Source: Lonicera japonica
Taxonomy: Eukaryota; Streptophyta; Magnoliopsida; Dipsacales; Caprifoliaceae
Reading direction: 5' to 3'
Length of the DNA: 64,000 nt
Assembly (NCBI GenBank): GCA_021464415.1
Contig: CM038468.1
Coordinates: 3,720,001 to 3,784,000, forward strand
The notes under the pieces were generated by a model, which saw only the letters and a list, made by a program, of their open reading frames with translations, was not told the DNA's origin and made no database searches. The position numbers and the translations under genes are program-made. Shown piece by piece: positions 1 to 11,330 of this stretch (the first letter of the stretch is position 1; each line of letters starts with the position of its first letter).

Positions 1-1540
1 TTTAAGTCTCTATATAGTCTTCTTGACATATCACAATCCTCGGTCAATTTTAACAATAATCTATAATAAATTTTTGATTAATTCAAAAGTTGATTGGGCA
101 ACTTGATTAATTTATTTAAGTGAAGAGTCTGATTTTTCCATTTATGTGATATTCTTGTGCATAATTTTATTGTTAATAATGTTTTTACCTAAATTATCTA
201 GGGTTTGATTATTGTTATCTAATTAAGTGAAAAGGATTATAACATCAAATAACGAACTCTTAGCCTCAAAGAATTTGTTATACCCATTTATCTCAAAATG
301 ATAGTTTCACTTTTATTTAAATACATTTTGAGAAGATATTAATTTCATCCTAATCAATTGTAAAAAATTCTACTTTTGATCTATTACAAACTTTAGCCTG
401 ATTATGTCACAAAAGATAATGGAACTATAGTTGTGCCAAAAAAAAAAATTAAGAAAACAATTTGTAACGGAGGTAATAAGATTTTTTTTTTTTTAAAGTT
501 TAGCTCACCCCATCTGAAAATCATGGCTTTGCCCCTGGGCGGACACTTCTTTTATTTTAACGTACTTTTGTTGTATTTAAGAGTGATAATCTTTGAATTA
601 TTGTTCTACTAACTACATCAATGATGTCGAATATCACATTCACTTAACTTTGTTGCTAATTTGTGATAAATAATAATGTGACATAACTTTTTATGGTATA
701 CATACAGACCATAGTAAATATTTACAAATTACCAAAATACTAATTAATATATATATATATATATTTACATTTTGAAAATAATCTCAAATTTAACATTAGA
801 CTTTTATAATATCGCGTACATACATAATTGAAAATTTAATTTGCTAACTTGGAACTTGTTAAAATAAAGAGGTATTAGGCTATGGTGGAAAATACCCACC
901 ATCGCATACCCTACACATGCACATATATATATATATATATATATGGAGAAGGTTCAAGTTACATCGGGTGTAAAATACAATAAAAATAGCTAATTCAACC
1001 GTGAAAACTCATAATTATGAATCTCCAATCGCGGATCTAAGCCTGCCACTACCCACAATTGTTTTGATGTTGCCGGGAATATATTAATCGACCTATATAT
1101 GGAGCTCTCCCAGTTGACCCCAGAGCTCGAATCTAGTGTAGTTAAGCCACAAGATCACAACTTGTGGTTATACCTAATTCAGCTTCCATGCAACATGTTC
1201 TAGAATAGAATCCTACAAATCCCATTTAGCTTAAAATACTGGTATTCTAAGTGCATAACGGTTTACTGTGCCACCTATTTCAAATCCGGAATTTGCAGCG
1301 CGAGCTATTCTAACTGCTAAATGTTTAAGAACCCTGAACCCCTAAGAATTTAATTAAAGAACAGTAAAATAAATAAAATAAAATAAATGACAATCTCTTC
1401 ACTCTCAGATTCTGACGCACACTTCTGTCGATTCTAACAATCATATTCACTCTCCTAGGTAGAGCTGCATTGTCAAACATTACATGCTTATCGAAATCTT
1501 GTATTCATGCGTATTCAATCGTCAAACATTACATCCTTAA
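1..1540. other. AT-rich noncoding DNA
   Basis: No open frame of convincing length or similarity is visible. There are short TA dinucleotide runs near 748-766 and 924-944 and a poly-T stretch near 482-494. I recognise no element ends here. Confidence 0.5.
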
Positions 1541-2090
1541 GGAGAGGTTTCAAGGTTGAGGAAGGCCAACCATATTCTTAAGGCGAGTGGGCCGCAAACT
1601 CTTTTGAGCAGGGCTCACTTCGTGAGTACGCATCTTAACTTGCGCATGGGATCGGTAGGCTCAAAATCGCAGCATGCCCTGTGCAATCATTCCAAATTAT
1701 ATCTCAAGCAACGCAAGAAGCTAAGGACATTGTCAGTCCATTCAGCCACCTGAATGACATGAGCAGCAAGCATGAGAAGGAAGCCGCTCGGGCAAACCAG
1801 TTGGAGAATGAGATCTTTGAGCTAAAGGCTAGGATGAAGGTTATTCGAGAAAAATTGACGTGGTTGTTGCATCGAAAGAGGAAACTATCCTCAATATGCG
1901 CTAGAAGTTGATTTAGATGGTCTGCGAATAACACTGGACATGTTACAAATAGCATCTAGGCAATTGGCTGCTAGCATTGAAAAACACAATGATACTTGTG
2001 CTGAGCTTGCTGCTAAACTAGATAACAAAAAAGGAAACGACCAAATTGCTGAAACTGTAAAAGAGAAGATGAATAAATTGAGAAACTGAA
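1541..2090 (+). pseudogene. decayed coiled-coil protein relic
   Basis: One frame reads as protein-like sequence from about 1561 to the end of this interval but is broken by stops near 1579 and 1636 and by frame changes near 1855-1915. The readable parts are rich in Glu, Lys, Leu and Ala in heptad-like spacing (ANQLENEIFELKARMK, then IEKHNDTCAELAAKL after a frame change), so a coiled coil is likely. A further piece in the same style (about 2275-2385, QLIVKKQLLACNLELIAIEV) lies beyond a 170-bp AT-rich interruption. I do not recognise the protein. Coiled coils followed by a Ulp1-like domain occur in plant transposon-borne proteins, and the next relic downstream fits that, but this link is inference. 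Confidence 0.35.
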
Positions 2091-2845
2091 TGTGTATTTT
2101 CATTGAACTACAAGAGGTATATATACAATGTTTACAATCTAAAAATAGCTAACTAACAAAGAGCTAAAAATAGACTGATGCTAAAAATAGCTATGAACTA
2201 AAAATATCCAGGTAGTTACAGATTGTTGTAACTAAGTCTATTATTAGCCAAAGACTTTCTCAACAGAAACTAATGAACGATCAACTGATTGTTAAAAAAC
2301 AGTTGCTCGCATGCAACCTTGAGCTGATAGCGATAGAGGTAGATAGGAAACGCAAGGATCCTGAATGCCACCCAATGGTTAAGAATTGAAGAAGTGTGAT
2401 TGTCGTCCTTGGGATTTTGGGGATGATTTCGTAATGCCTGATCTACTCTAGACACTTGTGTTCATACAATTTAAATTCAATACCAAACAAACTACCTGGA
2501 AATTAAGACTGGTAGATGCTTGAGATGATGCAATCCATTTTATATTTCTCACGTTATCATTTATATGATGCTTGCAAGACTGGTCGGCGTTGCAGAGTAT
2601 ATTAGCAAATAGAGTCATGCATTCTGAAAACCTACGAGTGGGTGATTACAGCTTCCCCTTGTGCAAAGTACAAACACCTTCGAATATGTTTTTTTCACCA
2701 TATTTGTATCTTGGTATATATAAAATTTCATAGAAATTGTACTAAACATTGAATATTGAGAATTTTTTTGTCGAATAACGACAAGGGAGGAATACAAGCA
2801 TACTGTATACTTACATGATGTGCTACTCGGGTCACTTTACAAGTC
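2091..2845. other. noncoding spacer between relics
   Basis: AT-rich DNA. The 2100-2270 part looks like an insertion that splits the coiled-coil relic, since protein-like reading resumes after it. No element ends were identified. Confidence 0.3.
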
Positions 2846-2851
2846 CGATCT

Positions 2852-3345
2852 GGACTTCTTTTCGTCCTTCTTCACCATGAAAACGAGGACCATTTCACCC
2901 TATTCTATTTAGACATGAAGGATAAGAAATGGCTCCACATAGATCCAAACCAACCTAGCCATGAGGGTGAATCGGATCCGTGCTTTCAGAATGCTGAGGT
3001 AATAGTAAGTACTTAATTTATGTATTGTATGAAAGCATTGTAGGATGTATTGACTCAATTTTTACATTCAATTCTTCAAAAAAAAACTATAGCGTATAGT
3101 TCCAGCGACATGAGATAACTTGATTCCTTGAGCAAATGAAGCAGTCTGCCCTTGGGATATTGAGTTCAAAGAAGTGCCCATGTTACTCGGCTAAGGATGA
3201 AGCAAAGCACACCTATGCGATGGAAATTTCTTGTGAAGAACAACAGAGTCTGAGGCAGCTGGCTGAAGCCGATGTTGAATTTCCTATACTCCCAAAACAG
3301 GGATTGCCTGCAGCAATCCTCCACATCATAACTCTGTTGCATAAA
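2852..3345 (+). pseudogene. possible Ulp1/C48 peptidase-like relic
   Basis: The frame from 2852 to 2998 is open and ends at a plausible splice donor (GAG/GTAATA). It contains EDHFTLFYLDMKDKKWLHID, in which a His and an Asp are 17 residues apart. That is the spacing of the catalytic His and Asp in Ulp1/SENP (C48) peptidases, where the His is usually followed by Trp; here Phe follows. Downstream, 3106-3345 gives a second coding-like stretch with stop codons and at least one frame change, where the catalytic Cys region would be expected; no clear Cys motif remains. Ulp1 domains are carried by host SUMO proteases and by several plant DNA transposons. The decay and the surrounding relics favour a transposon origin, which is inference. 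Confidence 0.35.
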
Positions 3346-3525
3346 TGATATAAGGTGTTTATGATATGCAATGTTCAAACCCTATCCCAACCTAAAATCA
3401 TACTAACTAAAATTTCACAGCTAGAAAACCAAACTCATCTTTACACAATAGGCAGAAACTGAAGTTAGTAATATGTGATAGTGTCTAATTAACTTAAGTG
3501 TCATGAAACCTTAAAGATGATGCCC

Positions 3526-5345
3526 TTTTTTTTTTTTTTTATAAAATCACTAGCCTCCATAGAGGGCTAGTGTCATGCCATAAATAACCAAAAAAGATGC
3601 ATAAAGAGGGGGATACAATAAGGCCATCCCCAGGACCCCAAAAAAAAAAACGACTAAAGAAATAAACAAAAGTTACGAGATGGACTAATGGAGAAGACCG
3701 AAAGTCCACCAAGCACTTCAAAACAAAAAGATTAAGTCTAAACAGATGTCTAGTCAACTTCACTGAAAGCATGCAGTCGACTACTCACAAAAAGGCATGG
3801 AATTGACTATGATTTGCTGCATTGACAGATTGATCCACTGCTGCGTTCTCCTCTTTTATTCTTTTCTTGCAAATGGACCTGCCATTGATATAGTGGCTGG
3901 GAAGAAGAAAATGAATTAGATTGAGCTGCTTCAGGAGGTTTTTCTGATGCGGCAGCTTCAGCTTCCCTCTTCTTTTTGTCCTTTTCATACCACTGCCATT
4001 GGAAAGCATTTGGATCCAAAGGTTGAGCATGGGAATTGGAAGTGGATCTACTAGCTATGGCTTTGGCTTCTCTAAGAGTAGCTTTTTCATTTTTTGGTGC
4101 TTGTTAAGAGAGAGAGCTGTAGCTTTTTTCTGCCTTCGAGCTCTAGTTTGAATGGGAGAGTGTACAAACTCAGATCCACCATGTGAGGAGGAATGAGAGT
4201 TTTGTGTGAATCTACTTTTTTGAGAGGGTAAGGCAACAGGGCTGTATGGGACTAAGATGGGGGATATGGTAGGAGAGTGTGATGCATTAGGTTGTGAGGG
4301 AAGAGGGGGGAAGTCCTGTTTAAGGGCTGAAGGACTTTCATCTTCTTGTAAATGACTGCCCTCCTCCTGATCAGCCATAGCAGCAGCAAATGCAGTGTCT
4401 GCCCTCTCTTCCCATGACTGGAAGGGGGGCTCATCAATCAAGGCTTCCCAGTTTCTACCCATTGTATGACTAGCTGCAAAGTAATGATTTTCATCATCAT
4501 TTGACTAACTGTGATTATCATCATCATCATCGTCATCAACTGAGATGATCATGAGCATAGTATTGTCCATCACCATCATCTTCCCAATGATCTGTAAGAG
4601 CAGCATACTGGTTGGATAGGTACTTTTTAGAGGAAGAAGTACCAGAAAAAGAACATCTATTGGTGGATTGATTGGGAGAGGAGATAGAAATGGTGACAGA
4701 TTTTGTTTTGGAAGAAGAGGAATCTATAGTTGAGGCTGTGCCTTTATTTTTGGAGTACTTGTGATAGGAGTACGTGCAAGGGACAAAGGATTCCACTGAC
4801 TTAGAGGCTGTAGAATGGGATGAAGAAGTAAATGTAGAACCTGAGTGGGAGGGTGCAGGTAAAATGCCATTACCTTCATTAACTGAAGCAGCGTTAATGT
4901 GGGGAGAAGGAAGAGGAGTCTACTCCAATTCAACAGGTTTTGATGCAGTTTTAGGAATGAAAGTTTGTTGTTGAGTTGAAGGCAAGACAAAACCCATAGC
5001 CTCATTAATAGAAACATTGATGTTGGTTTCATCATTGGCATTAACTGGGAACTCAAAAGGAGTTTCATTAGTGACTGCCTGCTGAGAATATTAGTGACAG
5101 CAGGTGTGACTTTGGAAGCATACTTCACTTCTTTGGGAGCAGGTTTAATCTTAGGATCTTTGAAAGAACTGGCTTTGGCTGCTTCTTCCTGTGATCTTCA
5201 GATGCTTCTACAGTTGCCCACAAAACGTCTGATGGACATGCAATGTGTACAAAATTCAGGCAAGCTCTCATAAGTAACACCTACCTCAAAACTGAGGCTA
5301 TTTCTTTCAATCAGAACTTTTTGAGGGGATAAATTGCAGATCGAT
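3526..5345 (-). mobile_element. internally deleted LINE (non-LTR retrotransposon)
   Basis: On the minus strand a decayed ORF1 (5340 to about 3807) is followed directly by a 3'-UTR-like segment (3775-3541) that ends in a run of 15 A residues (T on the plus strand, 3526-3540), as expected of a LINE 3' end. The segment just before the tail reads WHDTSPLWRLVIL, a pattern I associate with the 3' ends of plant L1-type elements. No reverse transcriptase/endonuclease ORF2 lies between ORF1 and the tail, so about 4 kb is missing. No target-site duplication could be found, and the 5' boundary is approximate. Confidence 0.6.
3808..5340 (-). pseudogene. LINE ORF1 (DUF4283/zinc-knuckle protein), broken
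   Basis: ORF1 proteins of plant L1-type LINEs have a DUF4283 domain, a CX2CX4HX4C zinc knuckle and a long low-complexity tail, and bind element RNA. Here the C-terminal part of the DUF4283 region and the knuckle are readable at about 5325-5195: YESLPEFC, then CTHCMSIRRFVGNC, in which Arg stands where the knuckle His is expected. After frame changes a Ser/Thr/Pro-rich tail follows, including an NQYAALTDHWEDD segment near 4590 and an open 135-residue stretch at 4462-4055. Another open stretch (4019-3807) reads on past the stop at 4055. Stops and shifts make the gene non-functional. The N-terminal part before about 5340 is not recognisable. Confidence 0.65.
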
Positions 5346-5929
5346 TATAAACCCAAACTCAACCATTTATATTGAGACGATTGAAGGCAAAAGAGGCCAG
5401 CTCCAAAGAAATAAATTATGTTAGCATAATCCAAGTCTTTGGATTGCTTGAGATAAGGAACTGTTAATGAAAAAAGGGCTCAAACTTGCCTCTGTTATTT
5501 GCCGTAAACACGGCAAGAAAGGAAGTTGCCACCTCCGTAGAGTAAATTAGACAATTTGAATTTGAGTGTCCCTTCTGCCTAAGCACAAAACGACAAAACC
5601 GCAACTATCCAGCATTAATGAAATAGCTATCACTAATTTGATCTAGCCTGTAGATGACACTAAAAAAGGGCATGGGGTAGTAACTCCTTTTAATTTTCCT
5701 TCTGAACAATCGATAGTAATGAAAATTTTAGTACATGACTACATTCTTACAAAAATGTAAGACTCTTAATTAGTTAAAGAGGGAGTAAGAGGAAATGAGG
5801 AAACAAAAAGTAGCATGTCAAGTGGCACAACATAAAAGGGAGAGACATTCTTGCCTACAGAAGACATTATCAAAGCAAATGAACATAACAATTTCATTTT
5901 AGCGCGCGCAAGAGAGAGAGAGAGCTTAC
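5346..5929. other. noncoding, includes GA/CT microsatellite
   Basis: No coding frame. A short GA run at 5911-5924 lies just beyond the splice donor of the minus-strand BTB exon, so it would be at the start of that gene's next intron. Confidence 0.4.
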
Positions 5930-6208
5930 TTGGTTATGTCTTTGTACCAAGTAGCGAGGAACTGCTTTGCAGGGTCTGTCAAAGGCTGAACCACATCAGC
6001 CATTGGGACACTGGAAGGCAGCTCCAGATAGAGCAATGCCGACTCAGGTATCATTGGCAAGTTTCGTAAAAGACAGCTGCAGTACCTCGTGCATGAAGCA
6101 ACCTCAAACTTGTTGCAAGCCATCAATACATCCAGCAAAGCAGGATCAATATTTATGTTAAGGTACTGCCAAACATAAAATTCAAAAGCCCCATGAGAGC
6201 AACCTCCT
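5930..6208 (-). pseudogene. POB1/LRB-like BTB protein, single exon relic
   Basis: The frame reads [13 protein letters not shown] and then [20 protein letters not shown], closing with KDITK. This matches my knowledge of the BTB and following helical region of POB1/LRB-type BTB-BACK proteins of plants, which are substrate adaptors of CUL3 ubiquitin ligases. The exon appears complete: on the minus strand it starts after an acceptor (GGAACAG, 6209-6211) and ends at a donor (AA/GTAAGC, 5929-5924). The first 15 or so codons ([17 protein letters not shown]) are in a different frame from the rest, so a one-base-type frameshift lies at about 6150-6162. I found no neighbouring exons of the gene on either side. 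It is probably a transposon-captured or duplicated fragment. Confidence 0.75.
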
Positions 6209-7679
6209 CTGTTCCATTGGAAAAAAGAAGATGATAAGATTAAATATAGAGAAAGAAATAAGAATATTGTATTGCATATCTGAAAAAAATAGAATACATT
6301 GAATATATATAGGCCAAACAAAGGGTTCAAATATGGTAAGAATTCTTGACTGATTTGATTACCATCAAACAAGGATTTCTCAAATCTAAACATAACAAAG
6401 AGAAATAATCTGATTGCTAAATCAAATTCTGCCAACAATCTTGACAAAGGTTATAAGGTGACAACATTCCATTCATAAATCAAGAAGTTTATTTCCATAT
6501 GACAATCACTTGGAACAGAATAAAATGACTCAGTGATAGTAATATAATATGAGCGCAATCTGCATACAACCAAAAATACCCGAGAGGAGTCATGAATCCT
6601 ATGTGGCCTTGGTGATTAGACATCCAATCAACTTCTCTCTTCTTCTTCGAGCAACCAACTTAAATTTCTGTATCTTCGCTTACATGCTGGACGGTAGCAC
6701 CGGCAAATTCACCGGCAAGTTCGCACAGGCTAGTTCTAGGTCTAAAATTATATGGTGATCGAGGTTCAGCCATGAAGTTGCAGAATGTCATTGAGAAAAG
6801 TGCACGGTGGGTTACTATTTCAGAACTCATTACTTGATAGAGAAAAAGTAAAAAACAAATTTCATACCAAGACCCTCTTAATTTCAAATTAAAAGCCTAG
6901 ATTTAGGTTTATGTTTGAAATTAATTGATGCTAGTGGATGTCCAATAAGGGAGAGGAAGAACAAACTGCTGACTGAATGCAATGAAACCCAAAACATAAT
7001 TCACTGAATAGAACTAATTTTTTTTATCAAGGTTTTGATTCAATGAAATATCCAGAAATTGGAGAAAATATTGAATTATTGAGCTAGCTAGGGCCATTTC
7101 TGTAAGCTGGTCACAGTTATGGCTGGGCTATTTGTGTTCCCTAGAACATGTTAAAGCTGAACCAGCTGCGGGTGGACAGTGAGTGGAGAGAAAAAATGAT
7201 TGTCTAATCAGCTTTGCCAAGTAAGATTTGGAGCCTTTTCGGGTTTATCTGTTTGGATGCACACCGGCCATTTTTGATACAATACTGACCTACTATAATA
7301 TAAGATTGGCAATAAAGAGGACAACAGAAGAAAATAAGAATAATGAAATGACAATAAATGAGGCATTTGATCTGTACGGTTACATGTCGTTGCTCAATCT
7401 GCGACCCTCAACCCATTGAGAAGAGCTGCATAGCGTACAATGAAAAGAAAATGTCATCTACATATTTTAAATAACAAAGAGATGAATCGATTTATTGAAT
7501 AATAGCAACTAGCGAGCTTTACCTTGTAGAAAAATGGACTTCTTGGCTGCTAAAATTGAAGAGCTAATTGTAAGGTTTGAACTCTCAGAACTGTACAACA
7601 TGTCCAATTAGAATCATTGTTATTCGCTCCTTTGTCTCCCAAGACAAAACTAAGATGCACCCTTTAGTATTGTTTGATA
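6209..7679. other. noncoding DNA
   Basis: Only short, unrelated open frames are present. An extended minus-strand frame beyond the BTB exon (to 6447) is intron sequence. Nothing else recognised. Confidence 0.4.
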
Positions 7680-7706
7680 CTAGCAGTAACCCATGCGACG
7701 CATGGG
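7680..7706 (-). mobile_element. Helitron 3' terminus, minus strand
   Basis: Read on the minus strand, a perfect 8-bp-stem hairpin (CCCATGCG, loop T, CGCATGGG; 7706-7690) is followed after six bases by CTAG (7683-7680) and then by T in the flank. This is the standard 3' signature of plant Helitrons. The element would extend to the right. I could not find its 5' TC end, so its length is unknown; it could include the captured ORF at 9.0 kb and the palindrome array. Confidence 0.6.
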
Positions 7707-8983
7707 GTAAGCCAAAACATAGTTTTGAGAAATTCAAGGAATTTGATAACTCAGTGCGAGTGTTAGGAGCAACTTGCAATCACCATTGGAAAAATGTTAA
7801 AGAGACCACCTTGAACTTAATGGTTCGATCAGCCAATTTTTTTTTCCTCATTCCCCATTTTCGACTTGTGTTCCTTAGAAAGAGTCTTTAACGCAAACGT
7901 AATACATTGACTTGAGATCATTTCAAGACCTTGATCTTCAATCGTTTCAACTGCTTCCTCGTCCTCAGTTTTGTGGCCCACATCATTATCAGCACCAGGC
8001 TAGTTTCAAGATCTGTTCCTCAGGGCATACAGCAATATTCACTGCTGTGTAAGGTAAATGAAAGTTAATAATGGTGGAACTTACCACCAAATATTGAAAA
8101 GTAACATGCATAGGATATTATGATGAATGTGCATTAATGACATTTTTTCAGAACGGAAAGTATGTGTGTAGTTCACAGTCCGGAAATAAAATCACAACTG
8201 AAAACAAGATATAAAAGATTAACAAATTCCCTAAATGTAGGCCTGAAGCAAGACGAGAATTCGTAGAACAACATCCATGCGTTTGCCCTATTATCAATAG
8301 GTGTTAAATGATCACTATCACCACAATAACTACCCCCATGTAACAAAATTAAAGGCGAGCACGGACTTTTGGTATGTACGAAAAATTACCTAAATACCCT
8401 TCTCGCACTGAAAATTGCTGTAAAATATTACTTCGGGCAGGATTTGAACTCATGGCCTTCTACGTAAAATGGCATCTAGACCAAATGTTATTATATATTT
8501 GTAGGGCAACCATATTGCAAAAACAATATTCTCTTTGCCAAAGTATAATACTGCTTTAAGAAGTTGTAGTATATGCTCTTAAAATTGTACACTGCTCTGG
8601 CAATATAAATTATTATTACTTTGGCAACAATATCACCGATACAATATCCTATTACACGTGGAGTGTGCCGGTAGACATTAGACAAGTATAAATTATACAT
8701 CAACAGCTCAACACTAATCCTTATATATCATTTACAAACAACAATCTCAGATCAACAAATCACCTCAAAACATACAAAAGAACAACAATATATATACTAC
8801 GTCGTACACCGTGCCAAAAGTACTATCAATTAGTCAAAAAAAAAATCTTAAATCTCTATCACACAATTTTTTATCCATTATGTTTTTTAAGACTAAAAAA
8901 CTATAATATACAGTTATAATAATAACAAAATCAAAAATAATATCTTACTGAACATTTTCCGTTTTGATATCTTCTCTCGTACG
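7707..8983. other. noncoding, probable Helitron interior
   Basis: No supported genes. It lies inside whatever element ends at 7680. There are short open frames only. Confidence 0.3.
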
Positions 8984-9121
8984 CTAGATTCCGATTGCTA
9001 GCCCAATCAGCAAGGCTCTGACAACCTTCGCCGTCCGTCGGCGGTTACCGGAGGGCAAGTAATCAGAGTCCACGACCGCCGTTGTATGATCGAAGAGATC
9101 CAAGCTAGAAGAATCCCTCAT
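8984..9121 (-). CDS. 45-residue ORF, probable captured gene fragment
   Basis: This small minus-strand ORF starts at ATG 9121 and ends at TAG 8984. It is GC-richer than its surroundings. The product begins MRDSSSLDLFDHTTAVVDSD, has a basic patch (GNRRRTAKVVR) and then a short hydrophobic stretch ending at the stop (ALLIGLAIGI), as at the start of a type II membrane or signal-anchor protein. I do not recognise it. A single first-exon-like piece inside a probable Helitron fits gene-fragment capture, which is inference. It may be neither transcribed nor translated. Confidence 0.35.
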   Translation of the reverse strand: MRDSSSLDLFDHTTAVVDSDYLPSGNRRRTAKVVRALLIGLAIGI

Positions 9122-9533
9122 TTTTACTCCTAGAATCTAGAGAAAGGGGGAAATTCCATTTGAAATGACCCCACGTTTGTTTAGCAAATACGTCTAAATA
9201 ATTCGTCGATCTTCCAACGTAAGGTCACTTTAATCATTCCGTTTAATTTATCTATTAAGATAACTTTTTTCTTTAATAATTTTCATTAAAATAAAGCACA
9301 TATAGTATATAAAATATAATAATATTTTTAATAAACAATACAATTTTAATTATTTTATAACTAAAATAATTAAAATACAAATAAATAAAAGGCAATTAGG
9401 TATAAGGGTTTATTATAATAATAATATAATTATAAAGGACATTTAAAAAGTAGCTGTGTAAATTAAGGACACCATACAAAAAAGACCCTAATACCCCTTC
9501 CTTATAATATCGTCTCATTATAACACCAACAGC

Positions 9534-10256
9534 AACCAGAAGGTGCTAAATGCATTTAGCACCCTCTGCACAGCAACCAGAGGGTGCTAAATGCATTTAG
9601 CACTACAACCAAAAGGTACCAGAAGGTGCTAAATGCATTTAGCACCCTCTGAACAGCAACCAGAAGGTGCTAAATGAGTTTAGCACCCCCTGGACAGCAA
9701 CCAGAGGGTGCTAAATGCGTTTAGCACCACAACCAGAAGGTGCTAAATACATTTAGCACCTTCTGGATAGCAACCAGAGGGTGCTAAATGCATTTAGCAC
9801 CCCCTGAACAGCAACCAGAAGGTGCTAAATGCATTTAGCACCCCCTGGACAGCAACCAGAGGGTGCTAAATGCATTTAGCACCACAACCAGAAGGTGCTA
9901 AATGCATTTAGCACCCGCTAGACAGCAACGATAAGGTGCTAAATGCATTTAGCGCCACAACCAAAAGGTACTAAATGCATTTAGCACCCCCTAGAGAGCA
10001 ACCAGAAGGTGCTAAATGCATTTAGCACCCTCTGGACAGCAACCAGAAGGTGCTAAATACATTAAACACCACAACCAGAAGGTGCTAAATGCATTTAGCA
10101 CATTCCGGACAGTAACCAAAGGGTGCTACATGCATTTAGCACCATCTAGACAACAACCAGAAGGTGCTAAATGCATTTAGCACCTTCTGAACAACAACCA
10201 TAAGATAACACCACTTGAACAACAAATCAGAAGGTGCTAAAATAATTTTAGCACCA
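9534..10256. repeat. array of about 18 short palindromes (minisatellite)
   Basis: A core of GCTAAATGCATTTAGC, itself a perfect palindrome, recurs about 18 times with few changes. It is usually embedded as AGGTGC...GCACCT, so that several monomers form longer near-perfect palindromes of up to 34 bp (for example around 9736-9769). Two spacer types alternate irregularly: a longer one ending in GGACAGCAACCAG and a short one, ACAACCAG. The last units (after 10200) are degenerate. Confidence 0.9.
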
Positions 10257-10558
10257 TTATAAAATAGAGAACAACAAAATTGATGAGATCAACATCCACT
10301 CAATTTATTTATATGTATATAGATATGGATCGATGTAGGGTTCGTAAAAAAATAAAAAAAAAAGAGTTACAATCATATTTTTTTTTTCAAATCCCGCTGA
10401 ACTGTCAAAATTGATCGATTTCGATAGCAAAACGACTTATGATCGTCTTAATTTTTCGCGCAGTGACAATAACTTTGTCTTCCGAACAACATATCCAAAA
10501 ATCAGCCAAATCTAACGGTTCGATCAAAAGTTATATATGTTTTACGATTGCAGATCTA

Positions 10559-10603
10559 GAAAAAGAAGAAGAAGAAGAAGAAGAAGAAGAAGAAGAAGAA
10601 GAA

Positions 10604-10644
<41 letters not shown>

Positions 10645-10713
10645 GAACGATGATCCTCTCGGAGATGCGATCGGAGAGTAAGGTGGTGGTGGTGGTGGTA
10701 GTGGTGGTGGTGG
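10559..10713. repeat. compound GAA/GAT/GGT microsatellite
   Basis: Consecutive trinucleotide runs: GAA (about 10563-10603), GAT (about 10604-10643), then, after a unique stretch, GGT (about 10682-10713). In one frame they would encode poly-Glu/poly-Asp, but there is no other support for a gene. Confidence 0.9.
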
Positions 10714-11062
10714 TGAGACAACTTCTCTTTTCTCTTGTTTTTTGTTTTCTCTCTCTAAACTATGTGTATGTAAGAGAGAATAATATGTCTTTTGTATAAT
10801 TAGAATAAATGATATAGTAGGGTAGTTTTGTCCATCAACATTTATCATTTTCCTTAAAATAAATTAATATTATGAAAAGTGTCGTTATTGTAAAACCAAA
10901 TTATGAAATTAGTACTACTTCCCTTTATTAAACATGAATCCGTCCTTAGAGTTATAACACATTACGGAGCGAGACCTTATAACCCATTATCTCAATAAAT
11001 AAAGTTATATATGTTGCACATAATTTTATTTTATTTAATCTATATAATATTATAAAGTTGGA

Positions 11063-11290
11063 AACTCAGCAAGTAAGCCCGCCCAAATTTTCCCTCCTAA
11101 TCTCTGTCCTGCCCGCTTAAAAATATGTGTACGTGGAAAAGTCAGCAAGTAAGCCCGCCAAATTTTCCCTCCTAATCACTGTTCTGGCCGCTTATATAAA
11201 AATATGTACGTGGAAATGCAAAGGAGCCCAAATTTTCCCTCCTAATTATATAAAAATATGTACGTGGAAATGCAAAGGACAACTTTTGCA
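11063..11290. repeat. 5'-subterminal tandem repeat of the Helitron
   Basis: Segments such as CAGCAAGTAAGCCCGCC, AATTTTCCCTCCTAAT and ATATGTACGTGGAAATGC recur in order in three to four partial copies, directly after the 5' end. Confidence 0.75.
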
Positions 11291-11330
11291 TAAATTACTT
11301 ATTAATAATGGTGTAAAAAGCTGAAGCTTT

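Noticed and set aside
3515..5680. Matching GATGCCC-TTTT and AAAA-GGGCAT at 3519 and 5664 as LINE target duplication
   Set aside because: They are inverted relative to each other, whereas a target duplication must be direct.
5926..6447. 173-residue minus-strand frame as a full gene
   Set aside because: Only 5930-6160 is protein-like in this frame; the part above 6208 is intron sequence with a Phe/Leu-rich AT composition, and the true exon start is in another frame.
9534..10256. Regularly repeated palindromes resembling a CRISPR array
   Set aside because: The spacers are themselves repeated and only 8-25 bp long, the repeats are full palindromes, and the DNA is plant nuclear; no cas-like genes are present.
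10439..10681. 80-residue frame with Glu/Asp runs
   Set aside because: It is the translation of GAA and GAT microsatellites; the same DNA gives Ser and Met runs in other frames, and there is no supporting domain.
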